Shown here piece by piece: positions 33,456 to 44,920 of a DNA stretch of 64,000 nt. The DNA comes from Gammaproteobacteria bacterium. GTDB taxonomy: Bacteria; Pseudomonadota; Gammaproteobacteria; Poriferisulfidales; Poriferisulfidaceae. Each line of letters begins with the position of its first letter. The stretch's first letter is position 1. Below the pieces are notes generated by a model that had not been told where the DNA came from, did not search any database, and was given only the letters and a program-made list of their open reading frames with translations. Position numbers and translations under genes: made by a program. Location of the stretch: assembly GCA_028819565.1 (NCBI GenBank), contig JAPPLD010000003.1, positions 102,431-166,430 of the forward strand, in the 5' to 3' direction.

Positions 33456-33596
33456 GTGAAAGCATCAGAACAGTTTGGCGAGAGGTTGCAGCGAGATTTC
33501 AGAATATTTAGCGTGTGTTTCTGGACTTTAGTCGGACTAGTCGTCACGGCGTGCACCAGTCTCATGCTGATTCTGATCTTTCAGGATCGGGTATAG
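33456..33596 (+). CDS. Possible 46-residue single-helix membrane peptide
   Basis: A GTG-started frame with AGGGG about six bases upstream encodes a basic N-terminus (ASEQFGERLQRDF) followed by one hydrophobic helix (FWTLVGLVVTACTSLMLILIF, split here: about residues 22-42). A perfect TATAAT lies at 33415-33420, 36 bases before the start, though without a clear -35. No family recognised. It lies in the 394-bp gap between the coiled-coil gene and the rhodanese gene; the rest of that gap holds nothing recognised. Confidence 0.4.
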   Translation: MKASEQFGERLQRDFRIFSVCFWTLVGLVVTACTSLMLILIFQDRV

Positions 33597-33683
33597 ACGC
33601 TTCGGTCTCCCTGCGGGCACTTTCACGCGAGTCCGCATCTTCGCGGGTGTACAATTTCGATCATACCTTGGTGTAGGAGGCGC

Positions 33684-34202
33684 ATGGTGGAAGTTCGGGA
33701 AATCAAGGCAAGCGAAGCCCGGCGCTGGCTGGATGAAGGCCGTGCCGAGTTGATTGATATTCGAGATCCTGGAGAGCGTGGTCAGATGAGGATTCCAGAG
33801 GCGCGATGGATTCCCTTGACCGGACTGGAAGCGGGCCTGAAAGCCGAGCCGCATCAGAAGATCGGGATTTTCCATTGCCGCAGCGGTCGGCGCACGTTGG
33901 TTCATGCGGACCAACTTGCGGCCGTCGGCTACCCTGAAACGTATGTCCTGGAGGGAGGTATCATGGCTTGGAAGAAAGCGGGTTATCCGGTTTCTTCAGA
34001 TTCCGGAGCCCCGATCGAAATCATGCGCCAGGTTCAAATTGCTGCGGGCAGCCTGGTTCTACTGGGCGTCATCTTGGGAGTATGGGTCCATCCTTGGTTT
34101 TTCGGACTGTCTGCTTTCATCGGAGCGGGCCTCCTGTTTTCCGGTGCTACTGGCTCTTGTGGAATGGCCATGATGTTGGCCAAGTTGCCTTTCAATCGGT
34201 AA
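33684..34202 (+). CDS. Rhodanese-domain membrane protein (YgaP-like)
   Basis: 172 residues. Residues 1-105 are a rhodanese domain with the active-site loop HCRSGRRT (Cys near 65) after ELIDIRDPGERGQMRIPEARWIPL. The C-terminal part has two membrane helices (about 120-138 and 140-160) of the DUF2892 type, an architecture seen in E. coli YgaP. Expected to be an inner-membrane sulfurtransferase; acceptor unknown. AGGAGG lies shortly before the ATG. A hairpin with a T run follows the gene. Monocistronic, convergent with purH. Confidence 0.88.
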   Translation: MVEVREIKASEARRWLDEGRAELIDIRDPGERGQMRIPEARWIPLTGLEAGLKAEPHQKIGIFHCRSGRRTLVHADQLAAVGYPETYVLEGGIMAWKKAGYPVSSDSGAPIEIMRQVQIAAGSLVLLGVILGVWVHPWFFGLSAFIGAGLLFSGATGSCGMAMMLAKLPFNR

Positions 34203-34217
34203 GGAGTTCTTGAGCTA

Positions 34218-34250
34218 TCCAGTGACGGGCATTCTGCCCTGGTATTTTTT
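34218..34250 (+). terminator. Probable intrinsic terminator after the rhodanese gene
   Basis: GGGC (34227-34230) pairs with GCCC (34236-34239) over a five-base loop, flanked by CCA/TGG that extends the stem past a bulge, then six T residues (34245-34250). It lies 16 bp past the rhodanese stop and just before the purH end on the other strand. The stem is short, so strength is uncertain. Confidence 0.5.
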
Positions 34251-34272
34251 GAATTATGTGGCACTGGCGAGA

Positions 34273-35841
34273 CTAGTGCCGGAAATGACGCATTCCTGTG
34301 AACATCATCGCCATGCCGTGTTCATCGGCCGCGGCAATGACTTCGTCGTCTCTCATGCTGCCGCCTGGCTGAATAACTGCTGTAATGTCGGCTTCGTGGG
34401 CGGCATCGACCCCGTCTCGAAAAGGGAAGAATGCGTCTGAAGCCATTACGGCGCTGTCTAGCGAAAGGTTCTCGTCGGCAGCCTTGATGGTGGCGATTCG
34501 CGCAGAATAGATCCGACTCATCTGTCCTGCGCCCACTCCGACAGTGCATCGGTCGCGCGCGTAGACAATAGCGTTGGACTTGACAAACTTGGCAACTTTC
34601 CAGGCGAACAGAAGATCCCGATGTTCGCTTTCGCTTGGAGAGCGTCTGGTCACCACGCGTAACGCCTTAGAATCAAGAAGCGCGTGATCCGGAGTTTGCC
34701 CAAGTAGTCCACCACTGATGCTGCGCACGGTTGCGCACTGCTTGCTCGCTTTGGGGGTACCTGCGGAAAGTATCCGAACTTTAGGCTTCTTGGCCAAGAC
34801 CTGCAATGCATTTTTTCGGAAACTTGGCGCAATCAGCACTTCCACGAATTGCCGTTCGATGATGGTCTGGGCGAGGGAACCGGATACGATCCGGTTAAAA
34901 GCGATAATCCCGCCAAATGCCGAAGTCGGGTCAGTACGGTAAGCGCCTTCGTAGGCGGCCTCAATATTGTCCGCTTCCGCCACGCCACAGGGATTAGCGT
35001 GCTTGACGATGACACAGGCGGGTTTTTCGAATGCCTGAACGCATTCCCAAGCTGCATCCGTGTCAAGAAGATTGTTATACGAGAGTTCTTGCCCTTGGTG
35101 AAGTGTGGCGGCGGTCAGGGAACCTGGTGGAGGGTTCTCGAAGCTGTAGAGCGCTGCTTGTTGATGCGGATTTTCGCCATATCGCAGCATGGATTGACGT
35201 TTCAGAGACAGGCGCATGTCTTGCCCGAAAAAGTTATCCGGCTCAAGTTGATGCCCGAGGTAATACGCAATGTCGGAATCATAGGCTGCGACATGCGAAA
35301 AGGCCTTGACGGCAAGCCCAAATCGGGTTTCTTCGCTAACACCCTCTCCAGTGCTAACGATTTCGGCAATGCTGGCATAGTCGGAAGGGTCAATCACGAC
35401 ACAGCAATGCGCATGGTTTTTGGCCGCGCCGCGCAACATGGCAGGACCGCCGACATCAATATTTTCTATCGCTTCCTGGAGGCTGCAATCCGGCTTGGCG
35501 ATCGTTTGTGCGAATGGGTAAAGGTTGATCACCAGGAGATCGATGGGCTCAATACCATGTAGGGCGCAGACATCAAGGTCCTGTTCGCCCCGTGCCAGCA
35601 ACCCCCCATGTACTTTGGGGTGGAGAGTCTTGACCCGCCCGTCCATGATCTCCGGGAAGCCGGTCAATTCGGAAACCTCACGAATTGTCAAACCCGATTC
35701 GCGAAGCACTGCGGCCGTGCCGCCGGTAGAGATCAGTTCAATACCGTTCTCGGCCAACGTCCGGGCAAGGTTGACGATGCCGGTCTTGTCCGAGACGCTT
35801 AAAAGTGCCCGTCGGATGGGCAGAGAATCGGAAGAGTGCAT
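34273..35841 (-). CDS. purH: Bifunctional AICAR formyltransferase / IMP cyclohydrolase
   Basis: Catalyses the last two steps of IMP synthesis. 522 residues, normal length. The N-terminal cyclohydrolase (MGS-like fold) has [28 protein letters not shown] and [13 protein letters not shown]; the C-terminal formyltransferase has the catalytic [10 protein letters not shown] block near 260 and ends with [33 protein letters not shown]. It is divergent from groESL and separated from purD, with which it often forms an operon. Confidence 0.97.
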   Translation of the reverse strand: MHSSDSLPIRRALLSVSDKTGIVNLARTLAENGIELISTGGTAAVLRESGLTIREVSELTGFPEIMDGRVKTLHPKVHGGLLARGEQDLDVCALHGIEPIDLLVINLYPFAQTIAKPDCSLQEAIENIDVGGPAMLRGAAKNHAHCCVVIDPSDYASIAEIVSTGEGVSEETRFGLAVKAFSHVAAYDSDIAYYLGHQLEPDNFFGQDMRLSLKRQSMLRYGENPHQQAALYSFENPPPGSLTAATLHQGQELSYNNLLDTDAAWECVQAFEKPACVIVKHANPCGVAEADNIEAAYEGAYRTDPTSAFGGIIAFNRIVSGSLAQTIIERQFVEVLIAPSFRKNALQVLAKKPKVRILSAGTPKASKQCATVRSISGGLLGQTPDHALLDSKALRVVTRRSPSESEHRDLLFAWKVAKFVKSNAIVYARDRCTVGVGAGQMSRIYSARIATIKAADENLSLDSAVMASDAFFPFRDGVDAAHEADITAVIQPGGSMRDDEVIAAADEHGMAMMFTGMRHFRH

Positions 35842-35882
35842 GAGTGTGGGAACGGGATAGGTGTATTGTAACGGGCATGTCT

Positions 35883-35910
35883 CTTGTATATAATTGCTTG
35901 CCCCCCATAT
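35883..35910 (+). promoter_or_regulatory. Heat-shock (sigma-32) promoter for groESL
   Basis: CTTGTAT (35883-35889), a 13-base spacer, and CCCCATAT (35903-35910) match the RpoH consensus CTTGAAA-N13-15-CCCCATNT closely. A TATAAT (35889-35894) overlapping it could serve as a housekeeping -10. No CIRCE inverted repeat was found, so control by RpoH rather than HrcA is indicated. Confidence 0.75.
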
Positions 35911-36000
35911 ATAGGGATGACAGAGGCGGGAAAGAGCAAGTTCTCACCACCGCCTTAGTCTACTTAAATAATTGATTAATTGAATGATTAGGAGTTTTCG

Positions 36001-36291
36001 ATGAAACTTCGACCCTTACATGACCGTGTCGTGATCAAACGACTTGAAGAAGAGCGCACCAGTCCCGGAGGCATTGTCATCCCGGATAGTGCTGCGGAAA
36101 AGCCAGTTCGCGGCGAAGTGCTCGCGGTGGGTCCCGGGAGGGTTCTTGATAACGGAGAGACCCAAGCGATGGGCGTCAAGGTTGGCGACAGTGTTCTGTT
36201 CGGCAAGTACTCTGGAACCGAATGCAAGTTGGATGGCGATGAACTGGTGGTGATGCGTGAAGACGACATCATGGCCGTGATTGAGGACTGA
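36001..36291 (+). CDS. groES: Co-chaperonin GroES
   Basis: Heptameric lid of the GroEL folding chamber. 96 residues with the canonical start [34 protein letters not shown], including the mobile loop (about 16-33), and the end [24 protein letters not shown] lies about eight bases before the ATG. It forms the groES-groEL operon with 70 bp between the genes. Confidence 0.98.
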   Translation: MKLRPLHDRVVIKRLEEERTSPGGIVIPDSAAEKPVRGEVLAVGPGRVLDNGETQAMGVKVGDSVLFGKYSGTECKLDGDELVVMREDDIMAVIED

Positions 36292-36334
36292 TTCGTCCGT
36301 CCGGCAATTGAATCCTAATTTCTAAATTTTTTAA

Positions 36335-38002
<1,668 letters not shown>

Positions 38003-38028
38003 TCGCACGATTGTGCTGTTGTTTTCGA

Positions 38029-38060
38029 GGGGCCCCGTTTTTCGGGGCCCTTCTTTTTTT
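38029..38060 (+). terminator. Intrinsic terminator of groESL
   Basis: GGGCCCCG (38030-38037) and CGGGGCCC (38043-38050) form an 8-bp GC stem with a TTTTT loop, followed by TTCTTTTTTT. Classic strong terminator. Confidence 0.93.
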
Positions 38061-38199
38061 ACCGGATTTCGACGCGAAGCAGGAGTCGACTCTCGTGGAT
38101 ACGCCGCCAGACCAAAATACGAATTCGCTAAAATAGTTCTTCAACCACCATACACCCGAGCAAATCACGATTCCGGACATCCCGGGTCAAGGAAAGACC

Positions 38200-38631
38200 A
38201 TGGCCGTAGAACAGACCCTCTCCATCGTCAAGCCGGACGCGGTCGGCAACAACTGTATCGGCTCTATCTATCAGCGTTTCGAGGCGGCGGGATTGCGCAT
38301 CGTTGCTGCCCGCATGATGCGTCTTTCCCGGGAACAGGCCGAGGCGTTTTATGCGGTACACCGGGAGCGCCCGTTTTATGCGGACCTGATCGAATTCATG
38401 ACTTCCGGCCCCGTCGTGGTGCAGGTGTTGGAAGGTGAAAATGCGATCGCGCGCAACCGGGAAGTGATGGGAGCCACCGATCCGGCTCAGGCTGCATCCG
38501 GGACAATCCGGGCTGATTTTGCGACCCGGGTTGATGAAAATGCCGTACACGGCTCGGACGGTCCGGATACCGCACGTACGGAAATCGACTTTTTCTTCAG
38601 TCCCGAGGAGATTTGTCCTCGAACACGATGA
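38200..38631 (+). CDS. ndk: Nucleoside diphosphate kinase
   Basis: Transfers gamma-phosphate between nucleotides through a phospho-histidine. 143 residues; [16 protein letters not shown] at the start and the active-site histidine at 117 in ENAVHGSDG. It starts the ndk-rlmN-hisS-yfgM-bamB-der run found in many gammaproteobacteria. The stop overlaps the rlmN ATG (ATGA). Confidence 0.98.
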   Translation: MAVEQTLSIVKPDAVGNNCIGSIYQRFEAAGLRIVAARMMRLSREQAEAFYAVHRERPFYADLIEFMTSGPVVVQVLEGENAIARNREVMGATDPAQAASGTIRADFATRVDENAVHGSDGPDTARTEIDFFFSPEEICPRTR

Positions 38632-39755
38632 ATTCTGCGCCCGGTCAAATTCCCCTACTCGGGTGGAGTCGGAAGCAGTGGGAGGACTGGCTGACGGACC
38701 GGGATTGTTCGCCGGTTCATGCGGCATCCCTAATTCGCGGAATTCATCGCCACGGGGAAGTGGCCCCGGAACGAATAGATTCGATTCCCCAGACTGTGCG
38801 TTCCGCCTTGTGCGGATGGACCGAATGCACATTGCCGGATGTCGTTGAATCCAGCTGTGCCCAAGATGGAACCCGCAAATGGTTGCTACGCCTGACCTGC
38901 GGCAATATCATCGAAATAATATTGATCCCTGCACGGGGACGCGCCACCCTGTGCCTATCCTCGCAGGCCGGCTGCGCACTCGGTTGCACGTTTTGCCGTA
39001 CTGCGCGTAGCGGGTTCGAACGCAATCTTTCGGCACACGAAATCGTCTCCCAGTTGTGGCTAGTCCGACATCGCTTGCAGCCGGATATCCCGGTCACGCA
39101 CGTCGTGTTTATGGGTATGGGGGAACCGCTGGCGAATCTTGATGCGGTCGCTGGTGCGGCAGACTTGTTTCGGGACAGCCATGCCTATTCTTTGGGACGT
39201 TGCCAAGTCACGGTCAGCACTGTCGGGCTGGTTCCAGGCATTGATCGCCTTCGGAAGGTCGCCGATGTCAGCCTCGCGGTATCACTGCATGCTCCGAATG
39301 ATGCATTGCGTACGCAACTGATGCCGATCAACGCTCGTTACCCGATCGACGATCTGCTGGCAGCTTGTCGGCGTTACGCCGCGGGGCGTGCACGCAAGCA
39401 CAAGATCATCATCGAATATGTACTGCTGGATGGAGTCAATGATCATCCTGAATGTGCGCGGGCTTTGGCACAAAGGCTCCGCGGCCTGCCCTGCAAGGTC
39501 AACCTGATTCCATTCAATGCCTTTCCGGGTAGCGGTTACGCTGCATCGCCCGAACCTGTACGCAGCCGGTTCCGCGAGATCCTTTGCGAAGAAGGCATTG
39601 TGGCTACTACCCGCCGACCCCGGGGCGATGACATTGCAGCGGCCTGCGGCCAACTGGCGGGCGACATTCAAAGGTCCAGCGGGCACAGGCCGTGGATTAG
39701 TCCTGCCATTCCGGTGCATGGGTCGCAGCCAGCGGCTTCAGGAGCGATGGCATGA
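38628..39755 (+). CDS. rlmN: Dual-specificity 23S rRNA/tRNA adenine-C2 methyltransferase RlmN
   Basis: Radical-SAM enzyme that methylates C2 of A2503 in 23S rRNA and A37 of some tRNAs. 375 residues from the ATG at 38628. The iron-sulfur cluster motif CALGCTFC gives Cys 116, 120 and 123. Also [25 protein letters not shown] and [16 protein letters not shown]. The catalytic C-terminal cysteine region [21 protein letters not shown] is present. The last 25 residues beyond it form a variable tail. Overlaps hisS by 4 bp. Confidence 0.97.
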   Translation: MNSAPGQIPLLGWSRKQWEDWLTDRDCSPVHAASLIRGIHRHGEVAPERIDSIPQTVRSALCGWTECTLPDVVESSCAQDGTRKWLLRLTCGNIIEIILIPARGRATLCLSSQAGCALGCTFCRTARSGFERNLSAHEIVSQLWLVRHRLQPDIPVTHVVFMGMGEPLANLDAVAGAADLFRDSHAYSLGRCQVTVSTVGLVPGIDRLRKVADVSLAVSLHAPNDALRTQLMPINARYPIDDLLAACRRYAAGRARKHKIIIEYVLLDGVNDHPECARALAQRLRGLPCKVNLIPFNAFPGSGYAASPEPVRSRFREILCEEGIVATTRRPRGDDIAAACGQLAGDIQRSSGHRPWISPAIPVHGSQPAASGAMA

Positions 39756-41014
39756 GTCGTCTGCAATCGGTGCGCGGGATGCACGACGTTCTACCGGACG
39801 AAGCTCAAATCCGGCGTCGGATTGAGCAGGTGTGGATCGACGCGGCATGTGGATTCGGATATGAGGAAATCCGCTTCCCATTGGTGGAGTCTACCGCGCT
39901 ATTCCAGCGATCCATCGGAGAAACGACCGACATTGTCGAAAAAGAGATGTATACCTTTGAAGACCGCAATGGAGAGTCTTTGAGCCTGCGCCCGGAAGGG
40001 ACGGCGGGTTGCGTGCGCGCGGCAATCCAACATGGATTGATCCCCAACCGGCAGCAGCGCCTGTGGTACTTGGGTTCGTTTTTCCGGCATGAGCGTCCAC
40101 AGAAAGGCCGCCTGCGCCAATTCGACCAGTTCGGGGTGGAAACTTTCGGCATGTGCGGACCAGACATCGATGCGGAAATTCTCCTGTTGGGCTGGCAGGG
40201 TTGGCAACGACTCGGCCTGTCTCCCCAGCTGATGCTGAATACCTTGGGTAACCCGGATGAGCGTGCAGCTTGGCGGAGGCAATTGGTGGATTATTTTTCG
40301 CGGTTCGAATCGCAACTGGAAGACGATGACCGCAGGCGGCTCAAGACCAACCCATTGCGGCTGCTCGACAGTAAATCGAAGTCCATTCAGGATCTTCTAG
40401 AAGAGGCCCCCCGGCTGGAGGACCTGCTGGGAGCGGAATCCCGAGCCCATTTCGAGGGCTTGAGGGAGATATTGGATGCCCACGGAATTGATTACACCCT
40501 TAGCCCGAGGCTGGTCCGGGGGCTGGACTACTATGATTTCACTGTATTCGAATGGGTGGAGGAAAGTCTGGGTGCCCAATCTGCGCTGGGCGGAGGCGGA
40601 CGCTATGACCGTCTGGTCGAGCAATTGGGGGGGCGGGCCACTCCAGCGGCTGGATTCGCACTCGGATTGGAGCGAATCCGCGAATGCCTGGAAGCGGAAG
40701 CGGTGGCGGCAGTGGACATTTACCTGGTTGCCTTGGGAGGGGGCGAAACGGCGTGCTTGCGCGCTTTGGCCATGCGGTTGAGACAGGAAATTCCGGGTCT
40801 TCGAGTCCGGATGAATATGGAAGAGGGAAGCATGAAGTCCCAGATGCGCCGTGCCGACAAAAGTGGCGCGCAGGCGGTACTGATTATGGGTGCAGAGGAA
40901 CTGAGTCAGCAAAGCGTCACCCTTAAATTCCTGCGCGGGTCGGAAGAGCAGCAAACGGTTTTGTTGGATAATATCGCGGCGATTCTCGCTGAACACTTTG
41001 CCTCGACCGGATAG
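39752..41014 (+). CDS. hisS: Histidyl-tRNA synthetase
   Basis: Class II aminoacyl-tRNA synthetase, 420 residues. N-terminal SVRGMHDVLPDEA; motif 2 LWYLGSFFRHERPQKGRLRQFDQFGVE; histidine-specific RGLDYYDFTVFEW; motif 3 GGGGRYDRLVEQLGG...GFALGLERI; C-terminal anticodon-binding domain. The ATG overlaps the rlmN stop, and yfgM follows after 5 bp. Confidence 0.98.
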   Translation: MSRLQSVRGMHDVLPDEAQIRRRIEQVWIDAACGFGYEEIRFPLVESTALFQRSIGETTDIVEKEMYTFEDRNGESLSLRPEGTAGCVRAAIQHGLIPNRQQRLWYLGSFFRHERPQKGRLRQFDQFGVETFGMCGPDIDAEILLLGWQGWQRLGLSPQLMLNTLGNPDERAAWRRQLVDYFSRFESQLEDDDRRRLKTNPLRLLDSKSKSIQDLLEEAPRLEDLLGAESRAHFEGLREILDAHGIDYTLSPRLVRGLDYYDFTVFEWVEESLGAQSALGGGGRYDRLVEQLGGRATPAAGFALGLERIRECLEAEAVAAVDIYLVALGGGETACLRALAMRLRQEIPGLRVRMNMEEGSMKSQMRRADKSGAQAVLIMGAEELSQQSVTLKFLRGSEEQQTVLLDNIAAILAEHFASTG

Positions 41015-41019
41015 CAATC

Positions 41020-41652
41020 ATGGCTTTAAGCCCTGAAGAACAACAACAATTGGAAGAATTTCGGGATTGGTGGAAGGCCAATCTCGCATGGGTATTGCTG
41101 GGCGCTGGCCTAGCGCTGGCGGGAGTCGGGGGCTATAAGGGTTGGGACTACTGGCAGGAACGGCAAGCGACAGGAGCGGCCGTCTTGTACCAGCAGTACC
41201 GGGTCCACCTGGAGGGTGAGCAGGCGCAGCAGGCTCACGAAACGGGAGAGCGGTTGCGGCAAGAATATGGCGGGACTGTGTACGCTTTGATGGCCAGCCT
41301 GATTTCTGCCCGACTGTACCAAGAAGATCAACAGCCGGAGGAGACGATCCGCCTGCTGCGATGGGCATACGAAAACTCCGACGATCTGCTGATTGCACCA
41401 GTGGCGGCATTACGCCTTGCGAGGCTGTATGCGACACAGCAGCAATGGGAAGAAGGATTGGCGGTTTTGGCGAACGTACAGTTGGAAGGCTACGAAGGGC
41501 TAGTGCATGAGATCCGCGGTGATCTGTACCGGCAATCTGGTCGGGCTCAGGAAGCCCGCCACGAGTATGTCCAGGCAATTGAGAAGGGGAACAGCGGAAA
41601 GTTTCTCGAATTAAAACTTGCCGAGCTCGGAGAACAGAGTGAAGCCAATTGA
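41020..41652 (+). CDS. yfgM: YfgM-like membrane-anchored TPR protein (SecYEG ancillary subunit)
   Basis: 210 residues. The N-terminus SPEEQQQLEEFRDWWKANLAW, a single membrane helix (about 22-40) and a periplasmic TPR-like domain match the YfgM/DUF2133 family, which in E. coli associates with the SecYEG translocon and PpiD and helps periplasmic folding. Position between hisS and bamB is the usual one. It overlaps bamB by 14 bp. Confidence 0.93.
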   Translation: MALSPEEQQQLEEFRDWWKANLAWVLLGAGLALAGVGGYKGWDYWQERQATGAAVLYQQYRVHLEGEQAQQAHETGERLRQEYGGTVYALMASLISARLYQEDQQPEETIRLLRWAYENSDDLLIAPVAALRLARLYATQQQWEEGLAVLANVQLEGYEGLVHEIRGDLYRQSGRAQEARHEYVQAIEKGNSGKFLELKLAELGEQSEAN

Positions 41653-42844
41653 TTCGACGGTCCTGCTGCTCGCCTGTGCAGTGGGATTGTCGGCCTGTGC
41701 TGGTATGTCTAACCCGCTTGTCGGCCTTCAGGAACTTTGGGAGAAAGACCCCACGCGCGTTGCCGAGTTGCAGCCGGTAATCAACCGAATTGCGCTGACC
41801 CCGCTGTGGGATTATTCAGTCGGTTCCGAGTACAGCGACCCGGACAGTCACGTGGCACCGTGGATTGATCGCGATCATGTGCTATTGGCCGCCAATGACG
41901 GTGAAGTCGTCGCACTGAATGCCTCGACGGGTGCGAGGATTTGGGAAGCCAGTGTCGAAGGAACGATCTTGGCAGGTGTTGCGGCCGATGATCATCGAGC
42001 TTATGTGGGAACCTGGGGACAGGAAGTGTTCGCCCTGAATCGAGAGACCGGTGCCCAAGTTTGGAAGCAGACCGTCCCCAGCGAAGTGTTGAGCCTAACG
42101 GCCCTGTCGGACGATTACTTGGCCGTTCGCAGCAACGATGGTCGCCTGAGCGTGCTGGATGCCGAGGATGGGACTTTGTTGTGGAGCCATGTCCACAGTA
42201 GTCCTAGCCTTACTCTGCGCGGTGCAGGTGAACCAGCGGCGCAGGAGGACCGGCTGATAGCCGGATTCGACGATGGACGGCTGATTGCTTTCGATTCCGA
42301 GAGTGGATTGCAGCACTGGGAGGTGCGGCTGGCGATTCCAACCGGCCGAACCGAGCTGGAACGAGTCGTAGACGTAGACGGACCGGTGCGACTAGTGGAA
42401 GGAGTGGCCTATGCCGCCGCACTGAGCAACCAGGTTGGAGCGGTGGAGACAGTGGAAGGCAACCTGCTGTGGGCCAAAGAAATAAAAGCCCTTCATGCCC
42501 CGGGGGTCGATGACGTGGCCGTGTACGTGACCGATCTCCAAAGCACTCTGTGGTCGCTGAATCGAAAGAATGGTGGCGTGCACTGGGAACAGGATGAGCT
42601 CGCATACCGGGGTCTCAGCGCACCGGCACCGACCGGTCTGCATGTCATTGCCGTGGATTTCGAAGGCTATCTACACTGGTTCCAGATTACCGATGGTGAA
42701 ATCGTTGCACGTCACAAGGTGGACGGTCCCCTGCAGGCTCCCCCGCAAGTGCGGCTGGATCGAATTTACCTGCTGCACCTCAATGGCCGATTTGCGGCCT
42801 ATCAATTTGTACCGTTGCTGGGGACAGCCACGGGCGAATCATGA
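41639..42844 (+). CDS. bamB: Outer-membrane assembly lipoprotein BamB
   Basis: Eight-bladed PQQ-repeat propeller of the BAM complex. The GTG at 41639 is chosen because CGGAGA lies five bases upstream; it gives 401 residues with a lipoprotein signal ending GLSACAG. Blade motifs such as ALNASTGARIWEASVEG, ALNRETGAQVWKQ, VLDAEDGTLLWSH and SLNRKNGGVHWEQ recur around the ring. Lies between yfgM and der, as in E. coli. A TTG 21 bases upstream would extend it without reason. Confidence 0.95.
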   Translation: MKPIDSTVLLLACAVGLSACAGMSNPLVGLQELWEKDPTRVAELQPVINRIALTPLWDYSVGSEYSDPDSHVAPWIDRDHVLLAANDGEVVALNASTGARIWEASVEGTILAGVAADDHRAYVGTWGQEVFALNRETGAQVWKQTVPSEVLSLTALSDDYLAVRSNDGRLSVLDAEDGTLLWSHVHSSPSLTLRGAGEPAAQEDRLIAGFDDGRLIAFDSESGLQHWEVRLAIPTGRTELERVVDVDGPVRLVEGVAYAAALSNQVGAVETVEGNLLWAKEIKALHAPGVDDVAVYVTDLQSTLWSLNRKNGGVHWEQDELAYRGLSAPAPTGLHVIAVDFEGYLHWFQITDGEIVARHKVDGPLQAPPQVRLDRIYLLHLNGRFAAYQFVPLLGTATGES

Positions 42845-42859
42845 TTCGGGTTTTTGGCC

Positions 42860-44173
42860 ATGGTTCCCGTCGTCGCCTTGCTCGGCCGGCCCAATGTCGG
42901 CAAGTCCACTCTTTTTAACCGCCTGACTGGCAGTCGGGACGCTTTAGTCGCAGACGTTCCCGGGGTAACCCGGGATCGACGCTACCGTCTGGCGGATCAC
43001 GGTGGCCGCGCGTTCGTGGTGGTCGATACCGGAGGCATGACCGAAGCCCATACCGAAATAGAGCGCGAACTGATGCGGCAGACCGAACAGGCGATCGCAG
43101 AGGCAGATATTCTGGTACTGGTGGTCGATGCGCAAGAGGGTTGCGTTGCCAGCGATCAGGAATTTCATGCACGCCTGCGGACCTGCGGCAAGCCGCTTTT
43201 GGTGGCGGTCAATAAGGTCGATGGGCGCGACCTGCATGCGACGGTGGCGGAATTCGCCGAACTTGGCGCCAACGCATTGTTCGGAATCAGTGCGAAGCGG
43301 GGCTCGGGAGTCACGGCGCTGCTGGATTCTGCAATTCCGGTTGAGGCGGCATCGACGGACTCAGATACAGATCCGAATCGAATCCGGGTCTCGGTAATCG
43401 GGCGACCCAACGCAGGCAAGTCCACTCTGATCAACCGCTTGCTGCAAAGCGATCGACTGGTCGTATCGCCCGAACCCGGCACGACCCGGGACAGCATCGA
43501 CGTGCAACTCACTTTCCAGGATCGGGAAATGACACTGGTCGATACGGCAGGAATCCGCCGCAAGAGCCGAATCGAGCCCGATTCGCTTGAGAAATTTAGC
43601 GTAGCGCAGGCGCTCCGCTCGGTGCAGCGCGCACAGGTGGCGATTGTGGTGATTGATGCTGCACAGGGAGTGGCAGAGCAGGATGCGGCCTTGGCCGCGC
43701 TGGCGCTGGATACCGGCCGTGCCGTCGTGATAGCCTTAAACAAGTGCGACTTGCTAGGCTCGGAGCAGCAAGCATGGGCCGCGCAGCGCTTGGGACGTCG
43801 ACTTCAATTTGCTTCCTACCTTCCGGTCGTGCGCACATCCGGAATCAAGGGCTCGGGGCTTGCCCGCCTGCTGCAAGAGGCGGTTAAATTGCACGATGCC
43901 GCGGAGCGGAGTTTCTCTACGCCCGAGGTCAATAATTTCCTGCGACGAGCCGTGCAACAGAATCCACCGCCACGGGTTCGCGGGGGACAAGTCCATATCC
44001 GGTACGGCCACCAGGGAGGGAACCACCCGCTGCGGCTCGTCCTGCATGGATCGCGCGTTGAATTGATGCCGCGTGCTTACCGCCGCTATTTGGCCAACCG
44101 GTTTCGTAAAGCGTATCGCTTGCCGGGGGTTCCGGTCGCGTTGACTTGCCGCCGGACGCAGGATCGAACTTGA
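42860..44173 (+). CDS. der: Ribosome-associated GTPase Der (EngA)
   Basis: Tandem-GTPase required for 50S subunit assembly. 437 residues from the ATG at 42860. First G domain: GRPNVGKSTLFNRLTG (about 8) and NKVD; second: GRPNAGKSTLINRLL (about 178), DTAGIRRKSRI and NKCD; C-terminal KH-like domain ending near 430 (NPPPRVRGGQVHIRYGHQGG). A TTG two codons earlier is possible. Converges on cysZ with 15 bp between. Confidence 0.97.
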   Translation: MVPVVALLGRPNVGKSTLFNRLTGSRDALVADVPGVTRDRRYRLADHGGRAFVVVDTGGMTEAHTEIERELMRQTEQAIAEADILVLVVDAQEGCVASDQEFHARLRTCGKPLLVAVNKVDGRDLHATVAEFAELGANALFGISAKRGSGVTALLDSAIPVEAASTDSDTDPNRIRVSVIGRPNAGKSTLINRLLQSDRLVVSPEPGTTRDSIDVQLTFQDREMTLVDTAGIRRKSRIEPDSLEKFSVAQALRSVQRAQVAIVVIDAAQGVAEQDAALAALALDTGRAVVIALNKCDLLGSEQQAWAAQRLGRRLQFASYLPVVRTSGIKGSGLARLLQEAVKLHDAAERSFSTPEVNNFLRRAVQQNPPPRVRGGQVHIRYGHQGGNHPLRLVLHGSRVELMPRAYRRYLANRFRKAYRLPGVPVALTCRRTQDRT

Positions 44174-44188
44174 TGCTTGAATCTCTGG

Positions 44189-44920
44189 TCAGCCCGACTT
44201 TGTAGAGTTTAGGGGGTTTTGCTGGCACAGCCGGGTGGCGGCAACAACCCCGGCAGGGACGGACACCAGGTTAAACACCGGGGTCAAGGACAGCAAGAGC
44301 TGGCCTGCCCCAAACCCGAGGGTCAGGAATCTCTGTTCGCGCAGCCGGGTCCGGAGCTGTCGCATCGGAGTTCCGGCCTCGCTGAGGGGATAGTCCAGAT
44401 ATTCCAGGGCACACCAGTAAATTCCGTAGTACAGAAGCACGATCTGGGCCAAGAAACCGATAAAAGGAATGAAAGACATAGCAAGCAAGGGGAGGAACCA
44501 CGCGAGGTAGACGGCGAGTTTCAGAACCTCGTGGCCAATCAGGCGCAGATCATTGCGCCACGTCTGTTTCTCTGCGGCCTGCGTCAGCGGATCATCCGGT
44601 TTCATACGCATGAGTGCCCGGCAGAGCCGGGCATTGAACGGCACGGCGACTAGGTTGGCAATACGAGCAAAGCTGAACAACGTGGCAGCCAGCGCGATCA
44701 ACATGAACAGGGGCCATAGCAGCCATTCCAACCACGCCAGCCATCCGGGCAAGAGGCTGGAAATCCAGTTGTTGACTTCTATGACCAGAAAATAGAAGGC
44801 GACGGAGAAAAGTACAACATTGATGACGATCGGCCACCATGCCAGTGCGCGTAGGCGTGGCTGGAACAGGACGCCCAGTCCGCGCCAGGGATACCCGAAG
44901 CCGATCAGGAAGTCTTTCAA
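44189..44920 (-). CDS. cysZ: CysZ/EI24-family inner-membrane protein
   Basis: 243 residues of the EI24/CysZ family; E. coli CysZ takes up sulfate for cysteine synthesis. N-terminal [30 protein letters not shown] and several membrane-spanning or re-entrant helices (about 28-48, 60-88, 135-175 and 205-230) fit. The sulfate role rests on the family. No cys genes are nearby; it is instead coupled to queF by an ATGA overlap. Confidence 0.85.
   Translation of the reverse strand: MKDFLIGFGYPWRGLGVLFQPRLRALAWWPIVINVVLFSVAFYFLVIEVNNWISSLLPGWLAWLEWLLWPLFMLIALAATLFSFARIANLVAVPFNARLCRALMRMKPDDPLTQAAEKQTWRNDLRLIGHEVLKLAVYLAWFLPLLAMSFIPFIGFLAQIVLLYYGIYWCALEYLDYPLSEAGTPMRQLRTRLREQRFLTLGFGAGQLLLSLTPVFNLVSVPAGVVAATRLCQQNPLNSTKSG

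Noticed and set aside
19132..33683. Attachment-site direct repeats or a tRNA flanking the T4SS island
   Set aside because: No tRNA gene and no long direct repeat was recognised at the pgeF side or the rhodanese/purH side; the AT-rich palindromes are not placed as a flanking pair.
35842..36000. CIRCE element upstream of groES
   Set aside because: No TTAGCACTC-N9-GAGTGCTAA inverted repeat is present; a sigma-32 type promoter explains heat control.
41618..41638. TTG start for bamB 21 bases upstream
   Set aside because: The GTG at 41639 has a well-spaced ribosome site and starts a compact lipoprotein signal; the TTG would add residues before it.
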